Source: Brevundimonas sp. UBA5936
GTDB taxonomy: Bacteria > Pseudomonadota > Alphaproteobacteria > Caulobacterales > Caulobacteraceae
Length of the DNA: 64,000 nt
Assembly: GCA_002430835.1 (NCBI GenBank)
Contig: DJDA01000109.1
Coordinates: 18,348 to 82,347 of the forward strand
Direction: 5' to 3'
Below are positions 9,827 through 18,951 of this stretch, piece by piece; position 1 is the first letter of the stretch, and the number at the start of each line of letters is the position of its first letter. The notes beneath the pieces are model-generated. The model made no database searches. It saw nothing but the letters and a program-made list of their open reading frames with translations, and had not been told where the DNA came from. Both the position numbers and the translations under genes were made by a program.

Positions 9827-11092
9827 TCAGGCGCGTTCCAGGAGGGCGACAGTCCCCTGCCCGCCGTCGGCGCAGATGCTGACGATCGCGCGTGATCCGG
9901 TCGGCATCGCCCAGAGCTCCTTGACCGCCTGGCTGAGGTCGCGCGCCCCCGTCGCGCCGAACGGGTGGCCGATCGCGACCGATCCGCCGTTGGGGTTGAC
10001 CCGGCGCCAGTCGAACCGACCGAGGTCGGACCGAACGCCGACCTTGGTGCGAACCCAGTCCGGATCCGTGATGGCCGCGACGTTGGCGAGAACCTGGGCG
10101 GCGAATGCCTCGTGGATCTCCCAAAGGTCGATGTCTTCGAACGTCAGCCGGTTGCGCGCGAGCAGGCGCGGGATGCCGTAAGAGGGCGCCATCAGCAGCC
10201 CCTCCGTCCTGTAGTCGACGGCGGACACCTCGTAATCGACGAGCCGCGCGTGGGGCGTGCCCTCGGGCAAGCGCGCCACGCCGGCGTCATTGGCGACCCA
10301 GCAGCCCGCCGCTCCGTCCGTGATCGGAGAACTGTTGCCTGCGGTGAGACTTCCGCGACCGCTGTCACGGTCGAAGGCGGGCTTGAGCGTGGCAAGTTTC
10401 TCAAGTGAGGTGTCAGCCCGTGGATTGGCGTCGCGCGCCAGCTCGGGAAGCGGGATCACCAGATCGTCGAAGAAGCCTGCCTCCCAGCCTGCGACCGCAC
10501 GCTGGTGGCTGGTCAAAGCCCAGGAATCCTGGGCTACGCGAGACACGGCCCAGGATTTCGCAGTCTCCTCCATGTGGTCGCCCATAGACCGCCCGGTGAT
10601 GCGATTGGACCAGCCCTTGGTGGGCAAGACATAGTCGGTGGGCTCCAGCCCCTGCAGGGCGCCCAGAGCCGCCTGCGGGTCCCGTGCGAACAAGTCCGTC
10701 AGCCGTCGGGACGCATCCGCGGTCAGGGCGATCGAGGGCCGGCTCATGACCTCCGCCCCGCCGACCAGGGCGAGGTGCGTGTCGCCTCCCAGCATGCCGG
10801 CGGCGGCGATCGTCGCGGTCATGCTCGTCGAACAGGCCAGGACGACCGAAAAGGCCGGGACGTTCGGATCCAGGCCGGCGTCGAGCCAGACTTCCCGGGC
10901 GATGTTGCTCCAGCCCAGATTGGGTATGACGCTCCCCCAGACGACCAGGTCGGGGCCGGCCTGCGCCGCCATGGCCTGAACCACGGGAACGGAAAGCGAA
11001 ACTGCGTCGTAGCCCGCCAGCGCGCCGCCGCCGCGCCCGAAGGGCGTGCGTAGGCCTGACGCGACGTACACGGGATCGGAAAACCGGGTCAT
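9827..11092 (-). CDS. Thiolase-family acetyl-CoA acyltransferase (FadI-like)
   Basis: 421 residues. It cleaves 3-ketoacyl-CoA in beta-oxidation or runs in the condensing direction. The nucleophilic Cys is in VVLACSTSMTATIAA; the catalytic His in NGGSVAIGHPFGATGAR; the second Cys in ICADGGQG. WEIHEAFAAQVLAN matches the thiolase NEAFA-like segment. GGAGGG sits before the ATG at 11092. No FadJ partner is adjacent, so its pathway is not shown by context. Confidence 0.9.
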   Translation of the reverse strand: MTRFSDPVYVASGLRTPFGRGGGALAGYDAVSLSVPVVQAMAAQAGPDLVVWGSVIPNLGWSNIAREVWLDAGLDPNVPAFSVVLACSTSMTATIAAAGMLGGDTHLALVGGAEVMSRPSIALTADASRRLTDLFARDPQAALGALQGLEPTDYVLPTKGWSNRITGRSMGDHMEETAKSWAVSRVAQDSWALTSHQRAVAGWEAGFFDDLVIPLPELARDANPRADTSLEKLATLKPAFDRDSGRGSLTAGNSSPITDGAAGCWVANDAGVARLPEGTPHARLVDYEVSAVDYRTEGLLMAPSYGIPRLLARNRLTFEDIDLWEIHEAFAAQVLANVAAITDPDWVRTKVGVRSDLGRFDWRRVNPNGGSVAIGHPFGATGARDLSQAVKELWAMPTGSRAIVSICADGGQGTVALLERA

Positions 11093-11239
11093 GCTGCCCT
11101 CCATTCGTTGATGCCTCAGCCTAACCCTGAAGGGCGCTTCCCGTCCGGCATCGAAACCATATCCTGCAGCTATTGGCGGCCGTCGATCGTGCGCCTCAGA
11201 GTGGAGGCTGAGGGCGCCGGAGCGGTCGAGGAGACGTGC

Positions 11240-11563
11240 ATGACATCCGAAATCATCGACCTCGAGTCCGGGGCCTCGAGCCCCGATGCGAGCTTCGAGG
11301 ACGGTCGTCCGATGGCGCTCACCGCTCATCGAGAGGCCGAGACCGGTCTCCATGCCCTGCGCAGGGTCTACAAGGCCGAGTTCGATGCCGAACCGGGCCG
11401 CTATGTGCTGCGGTCGGGCTTTCCGGACTTTCCCGCCTGCAGCTTCGGGGGCGCCTTCAGCCATCTCGGGTTCGACACGACCGCGCAGGTCTACGTCTGG
11501 TTCGTAAAGAGCATCCTGCGGGATCCGCGTCTCGCCCGCGTCGCCTTCACGAACGGGTCCTGA
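11240..11563 (+). CDS. Small hypothetical protein, paralogue of the C-terminal domain at 542-1153
   Basis: 107 residues. After ~35 variable acidic residues comes a domain (LRRVYKAEFDAEPGRYVLRS, GFPDFPACSFGGAFSHLGFD, YVWFVKSILRDPRL) almost identical in pattern to the C-terminal part of the protein at 542-1153. A GAGGAG site precedes the ATG. It stands alone between the divergent thiolase gene and convergent corA. Function unknown. Confidence 0.75.
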   Translation: MTSEIIDLESGASSPDASFEDGRPMALTAHREAETGLHALRRVYKAEFDAEPGRYVLRSGFPDFPACSFGGAFSHLGFDTTAQVYVWFVKSILRDPRLARVAFTNGS

Positions 11564-11629
11564 CCCATCCGATCCAAGAGCCGGGGTTCCAGCGGCGGGT
11601 CGGCGGCATGGCCCGTCGGCCGGGCCGGC

Positions 11630-12598
11630 TCAGATCCATTTGAGGCGCCTGAAGTTCAGGTAGAGCAGCCCGGACAGCACCACGATCATCGCGACGACCG
11701 CGTGATAGCCGTACGGCGTTCTAAGTTCGGGAATGTTGTGGAAGTTCATTCCGTATATGCCGGTGATCGCGGTGGGGACCGCGAGAATGGCGGCCCAGGC
11801 GGCGAGCTTGCGTGTGATGGCGCCCGTTCGCTGCTGTTCCAGCAAGCTGCTGAACTCGAACACTGACGCAAGGACCTGAAGCAGTCCGTCGATCATGTCC
11901 TGAACCCTCAGGACGTGATCGAGCACATCGTTGAAATACGGCGTCACCGAAGGACTGATGCAGGGGAAATGCCCTCGGACGAGCTTGCGGGTCAGTTCCG
12001 CCATGGGCCCGAGGGTGCGCTGGAAGCGGGTCAGCTGGCAGCGAAGGCCGAAGATGCGCGCAATGTCCTGCGGTCCGAGAAAGCTGTTGAGCGAGCGTCG
12101 CTCCATCTCAAGCACGCTGTCCTCGATCATCTCGAAGATCGGCAGATAACCGTCGACGATGTAGTTCAGAATGGCGTGCAACACATAGTCGACGCCCTGG
12201 GACAGGAGCTCGGGCGCCGACTCGAGCTGTTCGCGCAGGGCCGTGTGGTCGCGTTGCGATCCGTGACGCACGCTGATCAGGTGACGGTGGCCGATGAACA
12301 GCGCCGTCTGGCCATAGCGGATTTCATCACCCTCGAGCTGGGCGGTGCGCGCGACGGCGAAGAGTTCATTTCCCAGCACTTCCAGACGAGGCATCTGGCC
12401 GACGTCCATGGCGGCGGCGACCGCAATGGGATGAAGGTGGTATCGCGTCTGCAGCGACTGCATTTCCTCCGCCGTCGGATCGGACACGCCGATCCACACG
12501 AACTCGTCGGGATCGGCCGTGGAGAGCACGTCCTCGTCGATGTCGAAGTCGCGGCTCCGGCAGCCCTTGCTGTACAGGCAGGCGGCGATGACACTCAT
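11630..12598 (-). CDS. corA: CorA-family divalent cation (magnesium) transporter
   Basis: About 322 residues. A long cytosolic N-terminal domain is followed by two C-terminal membrane helices (LAAWAAILAVPTAITGI and AVVAMIVVLSGLLYLNF). The family selectivity motif YGMNFHNIPEL lies between them. CorA proteins form pentameric inner-membrane channels for Mg2+ and sometimes Co2+ or Ni2+. The ATG at 12598 gives the normal family length; an in-frame 39-residue upstream extension is arginine-rich and unlike the family. Confidence 0.93.
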   Translation of the reverse strand: MSVIAACLYSKGCRSRDFDIDEDVLSTADPDEFVWIGVSDPTAEEMQSLQTRYHLHPIAVAAAMDVGQMPRLEVLGNELFAVARTAQLEGDEIRYGQTALFIGHRHLISVRHGSQRDHTALREQLESAPELLSQGVDYVLHAILNYIVDGYLPIFEMIEDSVLEMERRSLNSFLGPQDIARIFGLRCQLTRFQRTLGPMAELTRKLVRGHFPCISPSVTPYFNDVLDHVLRVQDMIDGLLQVLASVFEFSSLLEQQRTGAITRKLAAWAAILAVPTAITGIYGMNFHNIPELRTPYGYHAVVAMIVVLSGLLYLNFRRLKWI

Positions 12599-12638
12599 TG
12601 GTCGCGGCTTTCTTCTCCGGAGGACAGGGCGATCATGG

Positions 12639-13400
12639 CTAGTGGCCCCGCGGCCAGCCGCCGTACCCTGCAGGTCGTTCCGCCGTCGCGGTCGCGCCGG
12701 GGATAACCAGACCACGCTGGACCGCCGGACGAGCGAGACCTCGCTCGAGCCAAGCGTTCAGATTCGTGAAATCATCCATCCCCACCAGGTCGCCGGCGTC
12801 GTAGGAGGTCACGAGCGCTCGAACCCAGCCCAGCGTGGCGATATCCGCGATCGAGTACTCGCCGGCGTCGGCGCCCACGAGCCAGTCGCGCCCCTCAAGC
12901 GCGGCGTTCAGCACGCCGAGAACACGTCTGGCTTCGGCGACGAACCGGTCCCTCGGACGCTTGTCCTCAATGGCTCGACCCGCGTGCTTGTGAAAATACC
13001 CGAGTTGGCCAAAGTTCGGGCCGACCGCAGACACCTGGAACAAGATCCACTGCAGGGTCTGGTGTCGCGTCGCCGTGTCGGGAGACATCAATCGACCTGT
13101 CTTCTCAGCGAGATAGACGAGGATGGCGCCCGACTCCCAAAGCGCCAGCGGTACGCCCCCCGGCCCATCGGGATCGAGAATGGCGGGTATTCGCGCGTTT
13201 GGGTTGAGCGCGACGAACTCCGCCTCACGGGATTCGTTGCGGGACAGCTCCAGACGGTGAGCCTCGTAAGGCAAGCCGAGCTCCTCCAGCGCGATCGAGA
13301 TTTTCACGCCGTTCGGGGTAGGCGACGAATAGAGCTGAAGCCTGTCCGGGTGTTTCGGCGGCCAGCGTCGCGTGACGGGGTAATCGCTCAGACGGCTCAT
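12639..13400 (-). CDS. Glutathione S-transferase family protein (YghU/YfcG-like)
   Basis: 253 residues. The thioredoxin-like N-terminal domain begins near residue 20 (LQLYSSPTPNGVKISIALEELGLPYE) and contains NPNARIPAILDPDG and the ESGAILVYLAEKTG glutathione-binding segment. An all-helical C-terminal domain with the N-capping DYSIAD-type motif (EYSIADIATLGWV) follows. The N-P-N-x-R-I-P pattern points to the disulfide-bond oxidoreductase subfamily. It overlaps the end of the RraA-like gene by four bases (ATGA-type coupling). Confidence 0.9.
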   Translation of the reverse strand: MSRLSDYPVTRRWPPKHPDRLQLYSSPTPNGVKISIALEELGLPYEAHRLELSRNESREAEFVALNPNARIPAILDPDGPGGVPLALWESGAILVYLAEKTGRLMSPDTATRHQTLQWILFQVSAVGPNFGQLGYFHKHAGRAIEDKRPRDRFVAEARRVLGVLNAALEGRDWLVGADAGEYSIADIATLGWVRALVTSYDAGDLVGMDDFTNLNAWLERGLARPAVQRGLVIPGATATAERPAGYGGWPRGH

Positions 13401-14041
13401 CGCTCGCTACTCCCTGATGTTCGTACGTCACCGGCGACCTCGTTCCGGATCGCTTCGAGAAAGCCGACGTCTTCCGCATCGATCTCGTGCGCCAGCCTGA
13501 GGGTTTCATCGAGCGCCGACGCGGGTATCACCACCGCGCCAGCCCGATCGGCGTAGATGTAGTCTCCTGGAACGATCGTCGTCCCGCCGAGCGCCACGGG
13601 CTCGTCGGCCGCGATCGGCATGACGTCGCCGACGCCCACCCGGGGTGTTTCGCCACCGCAGTAAAAGACGGGGTCATAGGCGGCGAGCGCCTCGAAATCC
13701 CGCAACCGCCCGTCCGTCACCAGGCCCGCGAGGCCATGGTTCTGCAGTCGCGACAGCTTCACGCCCCCGCCGACCGAACAGTCGGCCAGTCCGGCGGCGA
13801 GGACGAGAACTCGCCCTTTCGGGTCGCCCGCGACGGCGTCGTGAAAATGCCGGGCGAAGGCATGGACCCGGCTGTCAAACACATCCTCCCGAAACGGGAC
13901 GAAACGAATGGTGGCGGCGCGTCCGAAGAGGACCCGGCCCGGTGTGGGCGACACCAGATCGAGGACGACGGCAGGGTGGCCGTAGAGGCGGCCCAGCGCG
14001 TCCGACAGGGACGCGGCGCCGGGCAAGTCCGGCCTAATCAT
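13397..14041 (-). CDS. RraA-like / 4-hydroxy-4-methyl-2-oxoglutarate aldolase-like protein
   Basis: 214 residues. The RraA/HMG aldolase fold is suggested by LSDALGRLYGHPAVVLDL, GGVKLSRLQNHGLAGLVTDGRLRD and the later GDYIYADRAGAVVIP. Family members bind Mg2+ and act as oxaloacetate decarboxylase/aldolases or RNase E inhibitors; which applies here cannot be told. Its ATG overlaps the stop of the preceding gene (ATGATTAG), and its stop overlaps the GST start, so the three are translationally coupled. Confidence 0.8.
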   Translation of the reverse strand: MIRPDLPGAASLSDALGRLYGHPAVVLDLVSPTPGRVLFGRAATIRFVPFREDVFDSRVHAFARHFHDAVAGDPKGRVLVLAAGLADCSVGGGVKLSRLQNHGLAGLVTDGRLRDFEALAAYDPVFYCGGETPRVGVGDVMPIAADEPVALGGTTIVPGDYIYADRAGAVVIPASALDETLRLAHEIDAEDVGFLEAIRNEVAGDVRTSGSSER

Positions 14042-14441
14042 CGCCCGAACCCGGACTTGCCACCGCCTCGAGGGCAAGGCCGAGAACGAAGTCGGTGACC
14101 TTCTTGGCGCTCATCTCGCAGGGCTTGAAATGCACTCGCCCGGCGGCCGTACGGTACAGATTGAAGCTGACGAGGTCCGCTCCGCCGAGTTCGCGCGCCA
14201 GCACGGAGGTCCGGCCCCGGTCTCCCGTGCGCGTCACGGTCACGCCATAGCGTCGGCCCTTGTAGACGCCGGTGCTGTAGCCGACGGGAAATCGGTCCAG
14301 CCGGCGGATCCAGCTGTCGATGCCGGACCCCGACGGTCCGGGTCGCAACGACGCCAGGGATTCGCCACAGCCCGACCCCGCGATCTCACCAGGAGTGCTC
14401 GGCACCGGCCGTGGCGCGACGCACAGGCCGCGGATGGACAT
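14034..14441 (-). CDS. Conserved hypothetical protein in the RraA-GST operon
   Basis: About 135 residues from the ATG at 14441; a GTG at 14513 would overlap the MsrB-like gene. The C-terminal 85 residues (DSWIRRLDRFPVGYSTGVYK, YGVTVTRTGDRGR, ARELGGADLVSFNLYRT, KPCEMSAKKVTDFVLG) look conserved and recall short alphaproteobacterial proteins of unknown function, some of them labelled as methionine sulfoxide reductase-related. Its stop overlaps the start of the RraA-like gene. Start uncertain. Confidence 0.6.
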   Translation of the reverse strand: MSIRGLCVAPRPVPSTPGEIAGSGCGESLASLRPGPSGSGIDSWIRRLDRFPVGYSTGVYKGRRYGVTVTRTGDRGRTSVLARELGGADLVSFNLYRTAAGRVHFKPCEMSAKKVTDFVLGLALEAVASPGSGDD

Positions 14442-14455
14442 GTCTGCGCAGGCTT

Positions 14456-14899
14456 TCACGAGTCCCGCCGGCTGGAACGCGGCGACGACACACCGGGGCC
14501 GCAGTGGGGGCACGACGACTGTGCCGCCGCGTTCCCGGCGCGACGCCGGTCGACCTGGTCGAGGTAGGCGCCGTAGCCTTCAGCCTGCATCTCGACCTGA
14601 CCGATGAAACGCGTCGCGCCGCCCTGAATACGAAAGCGCAGGCCGTCCTTGTCGGGAGGACCATCGAATGATACCTGCTGGCGAGACCAGGCCGGGCGCT
14701 CATCCAGAGGCAGGGGTTCGATCGGCCGGGTGAAGCTCGGCCAGCCGCAGCAGGTCTCGAAGCGGGCGGACGACGCGAAAAGAGGCTCGCCTGACGCGGC
14801 GTCCACATAGATGCCGGGTTCGTCATGGATGTAACGCCCGGCGCTCCGACCCTCATCAGCGGATTGCAGGCTCGTGTCGGCTGTCGCGGGGACCACCAT
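14456..14899 (-). CDS. MsrB-like protein lacking the catalytic cysteine
   Basis: 147 residues from the ATG at 14899, which has GGGAGAGGA upstream. The MsrB fold is evident: [41 protein letters not shown], parallel to the true MsrB at 1907-2350. Where that protein has [12 protein letters not shown], this one has LRFRIQGGATRF, so the catalytic cysteine is gone, and the histidine segment HLGHVF is also missing. A proline/serine/cysteine-rich tail replaces the normal end. Probably a non-catalytic relative. Confidence 0.8.
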   Translation of the reverse strand: MVVPATADTSLQSADEGRSAGRYIHDEPGIYVDAASGEPLFASSARFETCCGWPSFTRPIEPLPLDERPAWSRQQVSFDGPPDKDGLRFRIQGGATRFIGQVEMQAEGYGAYLDQVDRRRAGNAAAQSSCPHCGPGVSSPRSSRRDS

Positions 14900-14979
14900 G
14901 TCCTCTCCCATCTTCTGCGGAGAAACATGCAATCCGTGCGAGAACTTCGCCAATAGCTGCGGCGTATTGTTTCAATGCC

Positions 14980-15972
14980 CTAGACGGCCGGCGCCGGGCC
15001 CGGGCCCGGGCCCGGGCCGCGCGTCTGCTTGAAGCGCCGAACCAGAAACAAGCCCGCCACCATCGTCGCGGTCATGGTCAGGTAGGCCACCGCCCCGCCA
15101 AGGGACAGGGCGGGGATCGCGGCCAGGACCAGCGCGTCGTTTCCTCCGGGGATGAGCGAGGCGCCCATGCCCATAAGGGCGCCGCCGAGGATGGTTCGTC
15201 CGACGAGGACGAAGGTGGGGCGCCGATACCGCCAGCGCCTGCGTCGGGCCGCGGAGGCGATGGCGCCGGCTACGGTGGCGGTGACGGCGAGCACAGCCAG
15301 GCCGTCCACCGGTCCGACCAGACGCCGCGTGAACAGATCCCGCGCCAGATCGGTGTAGCTCCAGATCGGAGCGATCAGGCAGAGCGTCCCGCCGCTGAGC
15401 CCCAACATGATCATTGTCCGACGCAACGGCCATTTGCGGCGCTCGAGGTCTCGACTGGGACCTCTGCCGACATAGGCGAGCGCGATCACCAGAACGGTCA
15501 GCCAGCCCGCGAGCAGGACGATGACGCCCGGCGCGGGAACATCCGGCGGCGGGGCCAGGGCCGGCGTTGGAGAACCCAGTCGTTCGGAGATCGCGAAGCC
15601 CAGCACCAGACCGACAGGCAGGGCGAGCACCCGCATCTCTCCGCTTCCGAAACGACTCAGGGAGCCGAGCAGACAGGCGTCATTGATCAGGGCGCCGACG
15701 CCGAAGACCATACCCGCTGCGAGAAGCCCCCAACTCAGTTCGATGTGGGGCATTCTCTCGGTCAGCGGCGCGCCCATGGCTTGCAGCGCGATCGCGGCGA
15801 GCGCCGCCGTCGCCGAGGCGGCGACCAGACCGACAAGCCTTCTGGGACGACGACCCTTCGCCAGCTCGCTCGCCGTCGCCACCGCGCAGGTGCCCCCCTG
15901 GTTGACGGAGTAGCCCATCCAGAATGCGAGAAGGCCGACGATGAGCGGCACGATGAGCGTCGATGGCGCCAT
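14980..15972 (-). CDS. YeeE/YedE family membrane transporter
   Basis: 330 residues with about nine hydrophobic segments. The start PLIVGLLAFWMGYSVNQGGTCAV and the second-half GRTILGGALMGMGASLIPGGND carry the repeated small-residue motifs of YeeE/YedE (TsuA-type) proteins, some of which import thiosulfate through conserved cysteines. Cys28 and the Cys in NDACLLG are visible. The C-terminus ends in a GPGPGPGP tail encoded by a hexanucleotide repeat. Sulfur substrate is inferred from the family. Confidence 0.85.
   Translation of the reverse strand: MAPSTLIVPLIVGLLAFWMGYSVNQGGTCAVATASELAKGRRPRRLVGLVAASATAALAAIALQAMGAPLTERMPHIELSWGLLAAGMVFGVGALINDACLLGSLSRFGSGEMRVLALPVGLVLGFAISERLGSPTPALAPPPDVPAPGVIVLLAGWLTVLVIALAYVGRGPSRDLERRKWPLRRTMIMLGLSGGTLCLIAPIWSYTDLARDLFTRRLVGPVDGLAVLAVTATVAGAIASAARRRRWRYRRPTFVLVGRTILGGALMGMGASLIPGGNDALVLAAIPALSLGGAVAYLTMTATMVAGLFLVRRFKQTRGPGPGPGPAPAV
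14994..15018. repeat. CCGGGC tandem repeat encoding a Gly-Pro tail
   Basis: About four copies of CCGGGC at the 3' end of the YeeE/YedE gene encode alternating Gly-Pro. Copy number could vary by slippage, changing only the tail length in steps of two residues. Confidence 0.85.
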
Positions 15973-16099
15973 GGTAGCCCGGACTCCTGCGGATGAGGCT
16001 GCGTCGATAAGGACGCACGAAGAGCCCTCCTCGCGCGACTATGGTTTTGATGTTCGACGCCCCCTTTTCAGATGGGCGCCAGGCGCCCATGCTTGGGCC

Positions 16100-16744
16100 A
16101 TGACCGAACCCGTTATTTCCTGGAAAGAGCTGCCGCCCGGCGTCGACGCGCCCGAAATGCAGCCGATCTACGATGTCTTCGTCGCCAAACTCGCCAGGCT
16201 TGGCGTGGGTGACAACGCGCCGCGCGCCGGAACCGTCTTCCCCGCATTCTCCCTGCCCGACCCTCGGGGCGTCCACCGCTCGCTGGCCGAGATCCAGCAG
16301 GGTCGCCCGCTCGTCATCAGCTTCAACCGGGGCGGCTGGTGCCCCCACTGCGTCCACGAACTCGCCACCTGGGGGCAGTCGCTCGAGGCGCTGCAGGAGA
16401 CGGGCGCCGGACTCCTTGTCATCACCGGAGAACTCGCCGACGGCGCCGTCGCGCTCAAGGCCCTCGCCGGCGGCGACAGCGTCGAGGTCCTCTGCGATGT
16501 CGATCACGGCCTGGCTCTCGCCTGTGGGCTGGCCTTCCACATCGACGAGGACATCGAGCGACGCTACCGCGAGGCGGGCCTGGACCTCGCGACGGTCTAC
16601 GGTTCCGACGGTGGTTTCCTCCCCGTCCCCGCCACCTTCGTTCTCGATTCCTCGGGCGTCATCCGATACGCCTTCGTCGATCCCGACTTCCGGCACCGGG
16701 CCTTTCCACCCGACGTGGTGGCGTTCGTGGGAAGGCTGGACTGA
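16100..16744 (+). CDS. Peroxiredoxin-like (AhpC/TSA) protein with a CPHC site
   Basis: 214 residues. The thioredoxin fold begins near residue 40 (GTVFPAFSLPDPRGVHRSL) and carries RGGWCPHCVHEL, a thioredoxin-like CxxC rather than the single peroxidatic Cys of classical AhpC. FVLDSSGVIRYAFVDPDFRHR is the expected later strand. A paralogue lies at 44583-45206. The adjacent LysR gene, convergent at 16764, may belong to the same response. Confidence 0.85.
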   Translation: MTEPVISWKELPPGVDAPEMQPIYDVFVAKLARLGVGDNAPRAGTVFPAFSLPDPRGVHRSLAEIQQGRPLVISFNRGGWCPHCVHELATWGQSLEALQETGAGLLVITGELADGAVALKALAGGDSVEVLCDVDHGLALACGLAFHIDEDIERRYREAGLDLATVYGSDGGFLPVPATFVLDSSGVIRYAFVDPDFRHRAFPPDVVAFVGRLD

Positions 16745-16763
16745 GAGCGACCGACTGCTGGGT

Positions 16764-17645
16764 TCAGGCCGACACATCGGACCAGCTTTTCGCCCGCGAA
16801 GCCCGAACGAACGCCTCGGCGGCCGGTCCCCGACGCCGACCGGCCACCGCGCCGAGAACGACGCTTTCCGTCACCTCGGCGTCAGCCAGCGGAACGGCGA
16901 CCACGTCGCCTGTCGCAAGCGAGCCCGGAACGAAGGCGCTGCCCGCGCCGGCCTCGATCAGTCGGCCGAGGTTGCGCATGTCCGTGGCCCGGTGGCGGAC
17001 GATGGGTTCGAACCCCAGGGCCACGGCCGCCGAGTGCAGTCGGGGACATCCGGTCCCGTCGTGGTCTATCCACGGCTCGTCCCGCAGACCGCCCAGCGAA
17101 GGCGTGTCCGTACGGACGAGGGGATGATCCTTGCGCGTGACCATCACATAGCCGTGCCGAAATAGCGGCCAGTGATCGATCCGGTCAGGGACGTCGCTAG
17201 GCAGTTCGGCGATGAAGAGATCGAGTTCGCCGCTGAGCGCTTTCTCCATGAGCATATCGGCCGATCCGGTCGTCAGCGTCAGCTCGAAGCCCTTCAGCCC
17301 TTCGGCCAGCTCCTTGAGAATGGCGTTCAGCGTGTCGGACTCGACGACCGACTGGATCCCCAGGGTCAGGGGCGAGACCTCGGAACGACCGACGCCTCTC
17401 GCCAGCAGTTTGGCCGCTTCGGCCGCCTCGAAGGTCCGTTCGAGGTGGGGCAGCATCAGCCGCCCCAGATCGGTCAGATGTGTGCGGCTTCGCTCGCGCC
17501 GAAAGAGCGGCCCGCCGAGCTCTTCCTCGAGCTTCTGGATCGCTCGGGTGAGAGACGGTTGGGAGACGTTGCACTCGTCCGCAGCACGCGTGAAGTTGAG
17601 CTCACGGGCGACGGCGAGGAAATATCTGACCTGGTGCATCTCCAT
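16764..17645 (-). CDS. LysR-family transcriptional regulator
   Basis: 293 residues. The N-terminal helix-turn-helix (HQVRYFLAVARELNFTRAADECNVSQPSLTRAIQKLEEELGG) is very like that of the LysR at 2461-3375. The effector domain begins near residue 90 (LTLGIQSVVESDTLNAIL). It converges on the peroxiredoxin-like gene with 19 bases between stops. Target genes cannot be told from sequence. Confidence 0.9.
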   Translation of the reverse strand: MEMHQVRYFLAVARELNFTRAADECNVSQPSLTRAIQKLEEELGGPLFRRERSRTHLTDLGRLMLPHLERTFEAAEAAKLLARGVGRSEVSPLTLGIQSVVESDTLNAILKELAEGLKGFELTLTTGSADMLMEKALSGELDLFIAELPSDVPDRIDHWPLFRHGYVMVTRKDHPLVRTDTPSLGGLRDEPWIDHDGTGCPRLHSAAVALGFEPIVRHRATDMRNLGRLIEAGAGSAFVPGSLATGDVVAVPLADAEVTESVVLGAVAGRRRGPAAEAFVRASRAKSWSDVSA

Positions 17646-17888
17646 GCCCGTGAAGTGTCACGATGGACCGGGGGATGACAAGGCGGCCAAGCTCCGAAAT
17701 CGATATTTATCGTGTTTGGACCCGCTCGCCTTTCTACTCTGACGTGGGGCGCGGTCGCGGGCGCGGAGCGACTGGGTCGCGCTCTCGTCGGCGGCAGGCG
17801 TCTGGACGACAAGGCTCCGGTAGCGGCCTGTGATCGGCTCGGTCTAGGATCACGGGGAGCCAGCGAGATTCATCGAGACGGGACCGGC

Positions 17889-18644
17889 ATGAAGAACGGC
17901 GCAGGACGCCCGCCCGCAGCCGACGGGCCGGCCAGAAGAACCGCACGCACCCCGGTGCGCGAACGCGGGGTTCTGCGACAGGCCGCCTTGCTGGACGCCA
18001 CCGAAACACTGCTCCTCACGCAGAGTCCGGAGAGCATAGGGATCTATCAGATCGCCGAACGCGCCGCCGTGCCCCCGGCTTCGGTCTATCACTTCTTTCC
18101 GAGCCGTGACGCCGCATTCGCCGCGCTCGCCGTACGGTTCATGAAGGGGATTCGCCGCGTGATCCGCGAACCCGCGCCCGCCGCCGACATGGGCGGTTGG
18201 CAGGATCTGTTCAGGCTCGAGCAGAAACGCGTCCAGCTCGGCTTCAACGCCCACCCTGCCGCTCTGAAGCTGTTCTACGGGTATTCGAGCGACGCCATCA
18301 GGCGCGCGGACATCCGCCTCGCGGACGAGATGTTCGAGCGCATCTGTCCGACGCTGGACCTGCTGTTCCACATGCCGCCCATCGATCGCGCCGCGTACCG
18401 GTTCCGCGTCGCCCTGGTGGCCGCGGACGCCGTATGGGCCTTGTCCTTCGCGCGACACGGCAAGATCACCGATGAGTATTTCGAGGAGGCGCTCGCGGTT
18501 CACAACGCCTATTGCCGCCTGTTCCTGCCGGAAATCCTCGAGCCGCGCGGAGCGCTCCTTGAGGCGGCGGCGCAGGGCGGAACCATCAGCCTGACGCCCG
18601 AAGAGCGGCCGGCCGTCGTCGATCCCGGCGCCTCGGACACCTGA
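17889..18644 (+). CDS. TetR-family transcriptional regulator
   Basis: 251 residues. The helix-turn-helix lies near residues 35-75 (ATETLLLTQSPESIGIYQIAERAAVPPASVYHFFPSRDAAFAAL), with the TetR hallmark VYHFFPSRD. The C-terminal ligand domain has no family motif I recognise. The ATG at 17889 was chosen because in-frame sequence upstream does not resemble TetR. It has no obvious partner gene. Confidence 0.88.
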   Translation: MKNGAGRPPAADGPARRTARTPVRERGVLRQAALLDATETLLLTQSPESIGIYQIAERAAVPPASVYHFFPSRDAAFAALAVRFMKGIRRVIREPAPAADMGGWQDLFRLEQKRVQLGFNAHPAALKLFYGYSSDAIRRADIRLADEMFERICPTLDLLFHMPPIDRAAYRFRVALVAADAVWALSFARHGKITDEYFEEALAVHNAYCRLFLPEILEPRGALLEAAAQGGTISLTPEERPAVVDPGASDT

Positions 18645-18951
18645 AGCGCTCACCCACCCGGCCTGGTGGGCCGTTCGTATCGGGTGTTCCTGACCGCGGA
18701 TGGAGGCCACTCGTGTCCTCGGGTCGACGACAGCCGAGCGCTTGTTTGTGCGGCGCCGGATGACGCTGCGGACGGCCCATTCGTTTGCCCGCCAAGCCGA
18801 TCATGCGCGGCGGTCGCGATCACAGGGCTGCCCGATGCCCACGGCGCCGGCCGTGCAGCGAGGTGATGTTCTACGTGCATCGATAGCATACCCCCAGCCT
18901 TTAGGCGGCGGTGGACCGGCCTGTTATCCCTTGGTCGAGAGGGAGACGGCG
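18645..18951. other. Intergenic stretch with no recognised feature
   Basis: No convincing gene, RNA or repeat was seen in these ~300 bases. Short open frames here have no ribosome binding site and no recognisable protein pattern. Confidence 0.5.

Noticed and set aside
9444..10124. 226-residue version of the glutaredoxin gene
   Set aside because: Only the last 85 residues are glutaredoxin; the rest shadows the thiolase gene, and a good ribosome binding site marks the ATG at 9701.
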